From Dehalococcoidia bacterium (lineage in GTDB: Bacteria > Chloroflexota > Dehalococcoidia > Dehalococcoidales > BS750m-G39): DNA of 53,243 nt. Below, piece after piece: positions 37,141 through 45,478 of this stretch (position 1 is its first letter; the number at the start of each line of letters is the position of its first letter). The stretch is from positions 1 to 53,243 of the forward strand of contig JAUWIX010000006.1 of NCBI GenBank assembly GCA_030608005.1, read 5' to 3'. The position numbers were made by a program, and so were the translations under genes. Below the pieces are notes generated by a model. That model did no database searches. It worked only from the letters and a program-made list of their open reading frames with translations, and was not told where the DNA came from.

Positions 37141-37312
37141 GTTAAAGAGGGGCGGAGCCCCTCTTACATACCCGTTCTCCCTCTTAGAGCATAGAAGTCA
37201 TTGCGAGGAGCGGAGCGACGAAGCAAACTAAAAGATAAGATTGCTTCGCCTTCGGCTCGCAATGACACATCAGACAGAAGGAGAGGGGGACACAGGGGGT
37301 GAGGTAGGAAAC
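37141..37312. repeat. Composite repeat, copy L9, containing a GTCATTGCGAG palindrome
   Basis: aaagaggggcggagcccctctt; GTCATTGCGAG (37197-37207)/CTCGCAATGAC (37256-37266); right module cagggggtgaggtag. Confidence 0.8.
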
Positions 37313-37315
37313 AAT

Positions 37316-38422
37316 ATGCCAACAAAGCGGGATTATTATGAGGTCCTCGGCATAGACAGAAATGCCACCGATGAGGAAATAAAGAGGGCGTTTCGTAAGC
37401 TAGCCTTTAAGTATCACCCTGACCACAACCATGATGATAAGACGGGGGAAAGATTCAAAGAGGTAAACGAAGCCTATGAAGTGCTCTCTGACCGGGATAA
37501 GCGTGCTGCTTATGACCGCTTTGGGCATGGTGGTGCTGAGGGACTTTTCGGGCGAGGCTTTGAGGGCTTCAACTTTGGTGGCTTTGGTGATATCTTTGAC
37601 GCCTTCTTTGGCGGGGCAGCTGCTGCCCGCCAAGCACCACAGCGTGGTGCTGACCTCAGCTACAGGATTACCATCACCTTTGAGGAAGCAGCCCTGGGCT
37701 GTGAAAGGGAGGTAACCATATCGCGCACCGAGAACTGCTCATTATGCCAGGGTGTTGGCTGCAAGCCAGGTAGTTCGCCCACCCGATGTCCCAACTGTAA
37801 TGGCACTGGGCAGGTGCGCCGGGTGCAGCAGAGCCTCTTCGGGCGTTTCACCCACACCACTGCCTGCGAGCAGTGCCAGGGTGAAGGCAGAATTATCACC
37901 GAGCCTTGTCCCCAGTGCCGAGGCACAGGTAAAGAGAAGCGCAAGCGTAATATTTTGGTTAAAATCCCGGCTGGGGTGGATAATGGCTCTCAAATGCGCC
38001 TCAGTGGTGAGGGTGAAGCTGGGACAAGGGGTGGCTCCCCAGGCAATCTCTACATCACCCTGTCAGTTAAAAAGCACGAATTCTTCACCCGATATAATGA
38101 CGACATCCTCTATGAGCTGCCAATCAACTTTGCTCAAGCTGCTTTGGGCACCGAGGTAGAGGTGCCCACCCTGGGCAGTAAAACCAAGCTCAAGGTCCCA
38201 GCCGGCAGTCAAACGGGGCAAGTCTTCAGGCTTAAAGGTCAGGGCATTGCCCATTTGCGTGGAAGGGGGCGCGGCGACCAGCTAGTTAGGCTATTTGTAG
38301 TTACCCCTGATTCACTAACTGAAAAACAGCACCAATTACTCCGGGAGCTGGGCGACAGCCTAAGTCCAACCAATATGCCAAATCCGGAAAAATTGAGGGG
38401 CTTTTCTCAGCGGGGTCTCTAA
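37316..38422 (+). CDS. dnaJ: Chaperone DnaJ with four CxxCxGxG zinc-finger motifs
   Basis: [70 protein letters not shown]. Start moved from 37241 to 37316. Confidence 0.95.
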   Translation: MPTKRDYYEVLGIDRNATDEEIKRAFRKLAFKYHPDHNHDDKTGERFKEVNEAYEVLSDRDKRAAYDRFGHGGAEGLFGRGFEGFNFGGFGDIFDAFFGGAAAARQAPQRGADLSYRITITFEEAALGCEREVTISRTENCSLCQGVGCKPGSSPTRCPNCNGTGQVRRVQQSLFGRFTHTTACEQCQGEGRIITEPCPQCRGTGKEKRKRNILVKIPAGVDNGSQMRLSGEGEAGTRGGSPGNLYITLSVKKHEFFTRYNDDILYELPINFAQAALGTEVEVPTLGSKTKLKVPAGSQTGQVFRLKGQGIAHLRGRGRGDQLVRLFVVTPDSLTEKQHQLLRELGDSLSPTNMPNPEKLRGFSQRGL

Positions 38423-38453
38423 AAATATTGGCTTTTGGGCTAGTCGGACAGCT

Positions 38454-39494
38454 TCAGCGCTTAAACAAGGAGAACAATTTCCACTTCCGACCCGCCAGCT
38501 CATGGCTGGTCTCAGCTTCCATCAGCTCCAATGCCGCTTGACGAGGGCTAAGCCCTTGGTAAAGTACCTGATAAATCTTCTCAGTAATAGGCATCTCCAG
38601 CCCAAACTGCTGGGCTAGATTGCGGGCAACAATGGTAGTACTTACTCCCTCAGCTACACCGTTCATTGATTTGATTATCTCCTCTAGCGAGCGCCCCTTG
38701 GTTAACTCCACCCCCACATAGTGATTACGACTTAGCGGGCTAGCACAGGTAGCGATTAAATCACCCAAGCCAGTTAACCCAGAAAAGGTGAGTGGATTTG
38801 CCCCAAGGGTAACTCCTAGAGCCGTTATCTCGGTCAGACCACGGGTGATTAAAGCCGACTTAGCATTATCACCATAGCCTAGCCCGTCAGCTATGCCAGC
38901 ACCCAGAGCGATAATATTCTTTAATGCTCCCCCCAGCTCCACCCCTATGACATCAGTATTGATATATAGACAAAGGTTGGGGGTATTTAACAGCCTCTGA
39001 GCCTTTCTGACTACAGCCCCGTTCCAGGCAGCCACCACTGCAACCGCAGGCAGGTCGTGGAGGATCTCCCGTGACAAATTAGGTCCGGAAAGAACACAAA
39101 TATTAGACCGAAAATCAGGGTTTATCTCATCAGCAATTACCTGAGACATCCGCTTGTTACTATCAATCTCCAGACCCTTGGCGGCACTCACTATCAATAT
39201 TGAACCATCGAGGTGGGGGGCAACTGATTTTATGTTCTGCCGCATCCTTTGAGATGGCACAACCAGGATTACTGCCTTGGCATGAGCTAAGGCTTCACTT
39301 AATGAGCTGGTAATTGATAGCTGAGGAGGCAAGATAATACCAGAAAGCGAGCGGGAATGATATCTGGCATTTCTCAGTTCAGTAGCCTCTTGCTCTGTCC
39401 GTGCCCACAGCCTGACCTCAACCCCCCTACGTGCTAATACCACTCCCAGGGTTATCCCCCAGGTAGTGGTACCAATAATGGCAACCTTGGGCAT
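38454..39494 (-). CDS. gpsA: Glycerol-3-phosphate dehydrogenase [NAD(P)+]
   Basis: VAIIGTTTWGITLGVVLA, VSAAKGLE, GALKNIIALGAGIADGLGYGDNAKSALITRGLTEI. Confidence 0.93.
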   Translation of the reverse strand: MPKVAIIGTTTWGITLGVVLARRGVEVRLWARTEQEATELRNARYHSRSLSGIILPPQLSITSSLSEALAHAKAVILVVPSQRMRQNIKSVAPHLDGSILIVSAAKGLEIDSNKRMSQVIADEINPDFRSNICVLSGPNLSREILHDLPAVAVVAAWNGAVVRKAQRLLNTPNLCLYINTDVIGVELGGALKNIIALGAGIADGLGYGDNAKSALITRGLTEITALGVTLGANPLTFSGLTGLGDLIATCASPLSRNHYVGVELTKGRSLEEIIKSMNGVAEGVSTTIVARNLAQQFGLEMPITEKIYQVLYQGLSPRQAALELMEAETSHELAGRKWKLFSLFKR

Positions 39495-39497
39495 TTC

Positions 39498-40190
39498 TTA
39501 TCCCGCGCCCTCTATGTGGTTAGAGGGAGGCGATTCTCCCTTTTCAGCCTTCTCGCCGAGCTTGCGCTCTTTGCCCGATAGCAATCGAGCAATGTTATCC
39601 CGGTGCATAACAAAAATCACTACTACACCCACCAGAGCATAAAACAGGTACTCTATAGGGAAGCCGTTCATAATGGTAAGCGGGACTAATATGGCATAGG
39701 TGCCTACTGCCCCAGCAATAGAGCCCAGAGATGCAAACCTAGTTAAGCCGGCACCTACAATCAAAACCTCGCCGCCAAATAGTGCTGCTACCGGACATAA
39801 GGCGATTAACCCACCGAAGAAGGTGGCAACGCCCCTACCCCCATGAAATCTGAGGAATACCGACCAATTATGTCCAGCTACAGCCGCTAACGCTGCCAGA
39901 ACCTGAGCAACCAGCGAGCCTAATCCAAAGCCGCCCACTACCAGGTAGCCTCTACCGACTATCAACCCGGCAAATACCACCGCCAGCACTCCCTTTAATA
40001 CATCCAAGACAACCACCAAAGCTGCTGACTTACGACCAGCGGTTCGGAGCACATTAGTTGCCCCTGTCTTGCCACTACCATACTGTCTGACATCCACCTT
40101 AGCCTGCCGCCTGCCTACCAACATACCAAAGGGAATAGAACCCAAAAGGTAACCAAGAACAACTACAGCTACAAACTTGGCAATTATCAT
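39498..40190 (-). CDS. plsY: Glycerol-3-phosphate acyltransferase PlsY
   Basis: GYLLGSIPFGMLVG, GSGKTGATNVLRTAG, GHNWSVFLRFHGGRGVATFFG. Confidence 0.95.
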   Translation of the reverse strand: MIIAKFVAVVVLGYLLGSIPFGMLVGRRQAKVDVRQYGSGKTGATNVLRTAGRKSAALVVVLDVLKGVLAVVFAGLIVGRGYLVVGGFGLGSLVAQVLAALAAVAGHNWSVFLRFHGGRGVATFFGGLIALCPVAALFGGEVLIVGAGLTRFASLGSIAGAVGTYAILVPLTIMNGFPIEYLFYALVGVVVIFVMHRDNIARLLSGKERKLGEKAEKGESPPSNHIEGAG

Positions 40191-41500
40191 GGCTTACCTC
40201 TGGTTTTAAAGACAAAACGAAACGGAGTGCCAGTGAAGCCGAATGACTGGCGTAGCTTGTTCTCCAGATAGCGTTGGTAGGAAAAATGTATCAACTTAGC
40301 GTCGTTGACAAAAAAGACGAAGGTTGGTGGGTTAACCTCAGCCTGGGTAGCATATAAAATCTTGAGCTGCTTGCTGCCCCTTCGGGGCACATTATGAGCA
40401 GCTACCGCCTGCTGGACCACACTATTAACTACAGTGGTAGGTAGTCGTTTGAGCCTCTCCTGATATACCTGACACGCCTGAGGCATCACCTTATCCACCC
40501 CCTGCCCCAACTTAGCTGAAACATACATCAGCGGCGCATAGGACATAAACCTGAGCTGGCTCCTGATATACCTATTACATTCAGCTTCATTCTTGCTCGC
40601 AACCAGGTCCCACTTATTGACTACCAATACCACCCCTTTAGCCGCCTGCTGAACATAACCAGCAACATGCTTGTCTTGAGCTGTAAGCAGTTCAGTGGCG
40701 TCAAGTACCAGCAGAACTACATCAGCATCGTCAATAGCCCGCAGGGCACGAATTAAGCTATACCGCTCGACTCCCATCCCCCACCGGCCCCGCCGCCTGA
40801 TTCCAGCGGTATCAATAAGTATCACACTTTGACCATCAAAGTCAAGCAGGGTATTTATAGCATCGTGAGTAGTCCCAGGGAGCTCATCAACAATAGCCCG
40901 CTCCTCACCCAAAAGGGCATTAAGAAGCGTTGACTTACCCACGTTAGGTCTACCGACAATAGCCAGCTTCATAACCTCCGCCTCAGCCTCAACCACTGAA
41001 GGGGTCGGTAGCAGGGGGATAACCTTATCCAGCAGCTCAGCGGTGCCCCGGCCATGATAGGCACTAATGGCAAATGGCTCACCAAGCCCTAACTGATAAA
41101 ATTCTACTGCCCCGCTCTCAAGCCTGGCATTATCCGCCTTATTAGCCACCAATACTATGGGCTTGCTTGAACTACGAAGCATCTGAGCTATTTCCAGGTC
41201 AGAGGGCACCACTCCATCCCTAGTGTCCACCATAAAAATAATAACATCAGCCTCAGCAATAGCCACCTCTACCTGCCCCCTGACTCCTCGAGCAATAGGA
41301 GACTGGGGTCTCACTTCCAGACCGCCGGTATCAACTAAGGTAAATTCAGCCCCCTGCCAGGAAACATCAGCAAATATACGGTCGCGGGTGGTCCCTGGCA
41401 AGTCAGCCACGATAGCTATTGGCTTGCCCGCCAAGCGATTTAGCAGGGTAGATTTACCCACATTCTGTCTGCCGATAATAGCCACAATCGGTTTGCTCAT
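40187..41500 (-). CDS. der: GTPase Der (EngA)
   Basis: Two GTPase domains: GRQNVGKSTLLNRL and GRPNVGKSTLLNALLG; C-terminal KH-like domain. Confidence 0.96.
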   Translation of the reverse strand: MSKPIVAIIGRQNVGKSTLLNRLAGKPIAIVADLPGTTRDRIFADVSWQGAEFTLVDTGGLEVRPQSPIARGVRGQVEVAIAEADVIIFMVDTRDGVVPSDLEIAQMLRSSSKPIVLVANKADNARLESGAVEFYQLGLGEPFAISAYHGRGTAELLDKVIPLLPTPSVVEAEAEVMKLAIVGRPNVGKSTLLNALLGEERAIVDELPGTTHDAINTLLDFDGQSVILIDTAGIRRRGRWGMGVERYSLIRALRAIDDADVVLLVLDATELLTAQDKHVAGYVQQAAKGVVLVVNKWDLVASKNEAECNRYIRSQLRFMSYAPLMYVSAKLGQGVDKVMPQACQVYQERLKRLPTTVVNSVVQQAVAAHNVPRRGSKQLKILYATQAEVNPPTFVFFVNDAKLIHFSYQRYLENKLRQSFGFTGTPFRFVFKTRGKP

Positions 41501-41526
41501 ATTTTATTAACCCCATCCCCCTTAAT

Positions 41527-41640
41527 CCCCCTTCCCCTTGGTAAGGGGAAGGGGGAAACAGCTGTAGAAGAGGGACTTCGTCCCTCTAAAACTCCCTATA
41601 ATATATTTGGAGGCTTCGCCTCTCTTTTGACTCTCCTTTC
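41527..41640. repeat. Dispersed modular palindromic element, copy L10
   Basis: attaaccccatcccccttaatcccccttccccttggtaaggggaaggggg, gagggacttcgtccctc, ctataatatatttggaggcttcgcctctc; close to L1. Confidence 0.85.
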
Positions 41641-42014
41641 AGACCAATGGCAGCCACCAGTAACAATACTGAAGCAGGGAGGAAAAGCAGACCTAGGCTG
41701 AATATGCTAACGAGGCTGACCGCCAGCATAGCTATGGCGCTCGTCCACAGGAAGGGTCCCCCTAGGCGAGGCCTCCTCTGGCTCAATACTATCGCCAGAA
41801 GTCCGAGCACACCCATCAGGGATATGAAAGACAGGACAGGCAGGGTATCACCAGCTGTACCCGCCTCCACCATACTCACCATCTTCTCCTCCCCAACCCC
41901 ACCAGGGAATGGGGGTGTGACTCCTACTGTAACAACAGGCAGTAGCACTAGAACAGGAGCCAGAAGACCCCAAACTCCGCCCGCTATCCCACAGGGCAAG
42001 GCTACTCTACGCAT
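41586..42014 (-). CDS. Small multi-pass membrane protein whose C-terminus is encoded by repeat L10
   Basis: Hydrophobic segments; final residues KGESKERRSLQIYYREF read straight into the repeat module. Confidence 0.6.
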   Translation of the reverse strand: MRRVALPCGIAGGVWGLLAPVLVLLPVVTVGVTPPFPGGVGEEKMVSMVEAGTAGDTLPVLSFISLMGVLGLLAIVLSQRRPRLGGPFLWTSAIAMLAVSLVSIFSLGLLFLPASVLLLVAAIGLKGESKERRSLQIYYREF

Positions 42015-42027
42015 AACACTTATCTCA

Positions 42028-42186
42028 ACCCCTCACCCTTTATCTTTATTAACCCTATCCCCTTTATCCCCTTCCCCTTAATAAGGGGAAGGGGAAGAGT
42101 TTTTATAAGAGAGGCTTCGCCTCTCTTTGACTCTCCTTTGTGAATTTGTGAAGGAGAGGGGGATTAAGGGGGTGAGGTAGATAAAT
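42028..42186. repeat. Dispersed modular palindromic element, copy L11
   Basis: acccctcaccctttat...ccccttccccttaataaggggaagggg...aagagaggcttcgcctctctttgactctcc...ggattaagggggtgaggtagataaat. Confidence 0.85.
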
Positions 42187-42191
42187 AATAA

Positions 42192-42851
42192 TTACTTTGC
42201 CACCGGTAACTCTTTAGCAAAATTGACGCTGGGGGGCTCAACCTCTGTTCTGGTAAACCTCCTCAGCTCGCCGATATTATCCCTGAAGTCCTGAACAAAG
42301 GCGTTGTATTCCATCACCAGCCGATTATACAGGTCTATGGTTTCCCGTGGAAGCTCAACCTTCTCCGCTACCTCACAGAACTGCTCGACAAATTCATAGT
42401 AATGAGTGTTTACCAGCCACAGCTCATTTAAACTGGTACGCAGGTAAGCATCAAACCGTCGGCTTCTGATATCGCTCTCCAGCCGGGTGACAAAGCTGCT
42501 ACACCAGGTATTGAAAATGCGCTGTGCCACCTCACACTCCCGAGCCCAAGCCCAGACTTTGGCATTATCGCTGGTGAGCAGACTACGGATAACAACAAAG
42601 ATAGACAGTGAAGAATCACCCATAAACCGGCGATTGAAATGTCCGGCTAGCTCCTTTAGCCTGAGCGATAAACTTTCCAATTGCTTCTCTTTAGCGCCAC
42701 TTGCCCCCACCACCAAGCCAATGACCAGGATAATAACCAGCACCGGGGCTAAAGCTTCAATTGGCCACGGAACGATATAACCAACCACCGCCAGTGCTGT
42801 GATTAAGATGGGGCACCAGCCCCGGTTTATTATAGACCTCAAGATATACAT
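42192..42851 (-). CDS. Hypothetical membrane protein (two N-terminal TM helices, soluble helical domain)
   Basis: ITALAVVGYIVPWPIEALAPVLVIILVIGLVVGA then charged helical region; four bases between argF stop region and its start. Confidence 0.6.
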   Translation of the reverse strand: MYILRSIINRGWCPILITALAVVGYIVPWPIEALAPVLVIILVIGLVVGASGAKEKQLESLSLRLKELAGHFNRRFMGDSSLSIFVVIRSLLTSDNAKVWAWARECEVAQRIFNTWCSSFVTRLESDIRSRRFDAYLRTSLNELWLVNTHYYEFVEQFCEVAEKVELPRETIDLYNRLVMEYNAFVQDFRDNIGELRRFTRTEVEPPSVNFAKELPVAK

Positions 42852-42860
42852 ACCAGCCTC

Positions 42861-43802
42861 CTAACGATAGCCAGCCAGTGGAATCTCCAGACCGCCCAGT
42901 ATTCCTGCCAGCAGCGCTTTCTGCATGTGTAACCTGTTTTCAGCCTGGTCAAAAACCACTGACTGGGGAGTATCTAAAATCCCCTCGGCTACCTCCTCAC
43001 CACGATGAGCAGGTAAGGGGTGCATAAATATGGCATCTTCCCTGGCTAAGGACAGTAGTTCACCATCCACCTGGTAGCCGGCAAATATCTGGCGTCGGGC
43101 TTCAGCCTCAGCCTCCTGCCCCATACTTGCCCACACATCAGTATAAACTACATCAGCCCCGGTAACCGCCTGGCGGGGGTCGTCAGTATAGAATATTTCA
43201 CCACCAGCGCTGAGGGCATTATTCTGAGCCAGATTGAATATATCGTCTTCAATAGCATACCCGGAGGGAGTGGCTATCCTGAAATTCATCCCGGTAAGCG
43301 AAGCCGCCAGCATAAGACTGCGAGCCACATTGTTACCATCGCCAACGAAGGCTAAGGTCAAACCCTGGAGTTCCCCCTTCTTCTCATAAATGGTAAGCAG
43401 GTCAGCCAGAGCCTGACAGGGGTGTTCCCAATCAGAGAGGGCGTTTATCACTGGCACACTGGAATAACCGGCTAGAACCTCTAATGTCTGGTGAGAAAAG
43501 GTGCGGGCGGCGATGGCATCTACATAGCGACTGAGCACTCTAGCCACATCTGGAACTGACTCCCGCTCCCCCAGACCAACCTCAGCCGGAGACAGATAAA
43601 CGGTCTCTCCGCCTAACTGTCGCATAGCTAGCTCAAAGCTAACCCGAGTCCGCAGTGAGGGCTTCTCAAACATTATCGCCAGCGTCTTCCCACTGAGTAT
43701 GGAGAGCCAACCCTGGGCTTTCATATCAATGGCATCTGATATGAGCAAGCGAATATCCTCACCGCCGAGGTCAGCTACTGAGAGTAGGTCTTTCCCTTTC
43801 AT
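42861..43802 (-). CDS. argF: Ornithine carbamoyltransferase-family protein
   Basis: FEKPSLRTRVSFELAMRQLGGE, DALSDWEHPCQALADLLT-like segment, FMHPLPAHRGEEV. Confidence 0.9.
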   Translation of the reverse strand: MKGKDLLSVADLGGEDIRLLISDAIDMKAQGWLSILSGKTLAIMFEKPSLRTRVSFELAMRQLGGETVYLSPAEVGLGERESVPDVARVLSRYVDAIAARTFSHQTLEVLAGYSSVPVINALSDWEHPCQALADLLTIYEKKGELQGLTLAFVGDGNNVARSLMLAASLTGMNFRIATPSGYAIEDDIFNLAQNNALSAGGEIFYTDDPRQAVTGADVVYTDVWASMGQEAEAEARRQIFAGYQVDGELLSLAREDAIFMHPLPAHRGEEVAEGILDTPQSVVFDQAENRLHMQKALLAGILGGLEIPLAGYR

Positions 43803-43867
43803 AGTCTAAAGTATATCACGAAAGGATAATCATTGAATAGAGGAATGGGTAAACTTATTCAGAACGC

Positions 43868-43897
43868 TTGACACAATAGAGGTAACAAATCTAATAT
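43868..43897 (+). promoter_or_regulatory. Promoter of the Fe-S protein gene
   Basis: TTGACA (43868-43873)-N18-TAATAT (43892-43897), RBS ttaggagag. Confidence 0.55.
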
Positions 43898-43917
43898 GCC
43901 TGCAGTTAGGAGAGATT

Positions 43918-45024
43918 ATGAGAGAGCTAATAGAGCAGTTGGAGCAATGCGATGAATGCGGGGCCTGCCTGGAGGTTTGCCCCACCTATAATGCCACCCA
44001 AGAGGAAGAATTTTCGCCTATAGGCAGGATTAAAGCCGCCAAGAAGATATTTCAGGGGGGAGAGGTTACCCCCCAGATGATGGAAGGCATCTATAACTGC
44101 CCCGAATGCCACCTTTGCCTTAATGCTTGCCCCTATAATATAGATGTCCCGGAGATTGTTACTCAGTCCAGAATAGAGTTGGTAAGAAGAGGGCTAGGAC
44201 CACTGGAGGGGCATAATAAGATTATTGAGGGAATGCAAAGGCTGGGGAATGCGGTAAATGGAGACCCGGCAAGGAGGCTTGATTGGCTGCCTGAGGAATT
44301 CCCCACCCGTGAATCAAGCACCTTGCTCTTTGTTGGCTGCCTAGCCTCCTATCTGGTCAAGGATGCCGCCACCTCATCCTACCTGCTGCTGAAAAAGCTA
44401 GGCGTTGACTTTATGATGTTAAGGGATGAGGGGTGCTGCGGGATTTACTATCATGAGGTGGGAAGGCTTGACCTTGCCCGAGAAAAATTCCAGGAAAACG
44501 CTGATAGATTCAGGAAACTGGGCATTAAGAGGCTCATCGTTGTCTGTGCTGGCTGCTATCACTGCTTTAAATGGCTCTATCCCAAGCTCCTGGGTGGTAT
44601 AGACTTTGAGGTAACGCATATCATCCAGCTATTACCCTCCCTATTGAAGGAAAGGGGGATAAAACTGGAAGAAAAGGGAACGGAGGTAACCTACCATGAC
44701 CCATGCCGACTGGGAAGGCTGGAGGGCTTTTATGATGAACCAAGGGAAGCTCTAGGGCTATGCGGGATAAAGGTGAACGAGATACCAGAAAATAGAGAGA
44801 ACGCCCTCTGCTGTGGGGCAGGGGCAGCAGTAAGGTCAGTCTACCGCAACCTTTCCCTAAAGCTAGCCACCAGCATCTTAGACCAAGCCCCGGTGAGCCC
44901 GATAGTAACCCCCTGCCCATTTTGTGAATTCAACTTCAGTTACACCATCCGTAAGACAGAAAGTGACAAGAAAGTAGCCTATATAACCGATGCTATCCTC
45001 AAGGCTCTGCCAGCTAACCTTTAA
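43918..45024 (+). CDS. HdrD/GlpC/LutA-like (Fe-S)-binding protein with CCG domains
   Basis: CDECGACLEVCPTYN, CPECHLCLNACPYNID, DEGCCGIYYHEVGR, ENALCCGAGAAVRS. Confidence 0.9.
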   Translation: MRELIEQLEQCDECGACLEVCPTYNATQEEEFSPIGRIKAAKKIFQGGEVTPQMMEGIYNCPECHLCLNACPYNIDVPEIVTQSRIELVRRGLGPLEGHNKIIEGMQRLGNAVNGDPARRLDWLPEEFPTRESSTLLFVGCLASYLVKDAATSSYLLLKKLGVDFMMLRDEGCCGIYYHEVGRLDLAREKFQENADRFRKLGIKRLIVVCAGCYHCFKWLYPKLLGGIDFEVTHIIQLLPSLLKERGIKLEEKGTEVTYHDPCRLGRLEGFYDEPREALGLCGIKVNEIPENRENALCCGAGAAVRSVYRNLSLKLATSILDQAPVSPIVTPCPFCEFNFSYTIRKTESDKKVAYITDAILKALPANL

Positions 45025-45060
45025 CCCTTGAGCCAAAATTAGAATATAAGGAGGTCGGAA

Positions 45061-45315
45061 ATGACCACTAATGAAAAATTCACCGTATCAGGAAGCCAGC
45101 TGGTTGATAAGGTTAAGCAGCTGGTACATGAAGGTAACATCAGAAGAGTGCGCGTGCTCCACGAAGGGCGAACGGTACTGGAGATTCCACTGTCAATTGG
45201 GGCACCAGCGGCGGCAGTAGGAATTAGGGCAGCCCCGGTTCTGGCTGCCCTGGGCGCTTTTGCCGTCCTAGTAACCGAATGCACCATTGAGGTCGAGAAG
45301 ATAGAAAAGTCATAG
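45061..45315 (+). CDS. DUF4342-like protein
   Basis: FTVSGSQLVDKVKQLVHEGNIRRVRVLHEGRTVLEIPLSIGAPAAAVG; strong RBS aaggaggtc. Confidence 0.75.
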   Translation: MTTNEKFTVSGSQLVDKVKQLVHEGNIRRVRVLHEGRTVLEIPLSIGAPAAAVGIRAAPVLAALGAFAVLVTECTIEVEKIEKS

Positions 45316-45463
45316 GCGGAAAGCTGCTACAAAAAATGTAAAGACGGGGATATAATTTCTTACGAATACGCTAAAGAACTTTCTCTTTCATTACCTGATT
45401 AAGAGTGCACAATCTTTGCCTGACACTACGAATTCTGCCCTCCTTCTGCCATGACCCCCACTC

Positions 45464-45472
45464 TGCTATAAT
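45464..45472 (+). promoter_or_regulatory. Extended -10 promoter of polA, candidate leaderless
   Basis: TGCTATAAT ends 6 nt before ATG 45479. Confidence 0.55.
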
Positions 45473-45478
45473 TAAGGT

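Noticed and set aside
37241-37315. Upstream extension of dnaJ ([25 protein letters not shown])
   Set aside because: Encoded by the GTCATTGCGAG palindrome and repeat L9; J domain starts at [12 protein letters not shown] (37316).
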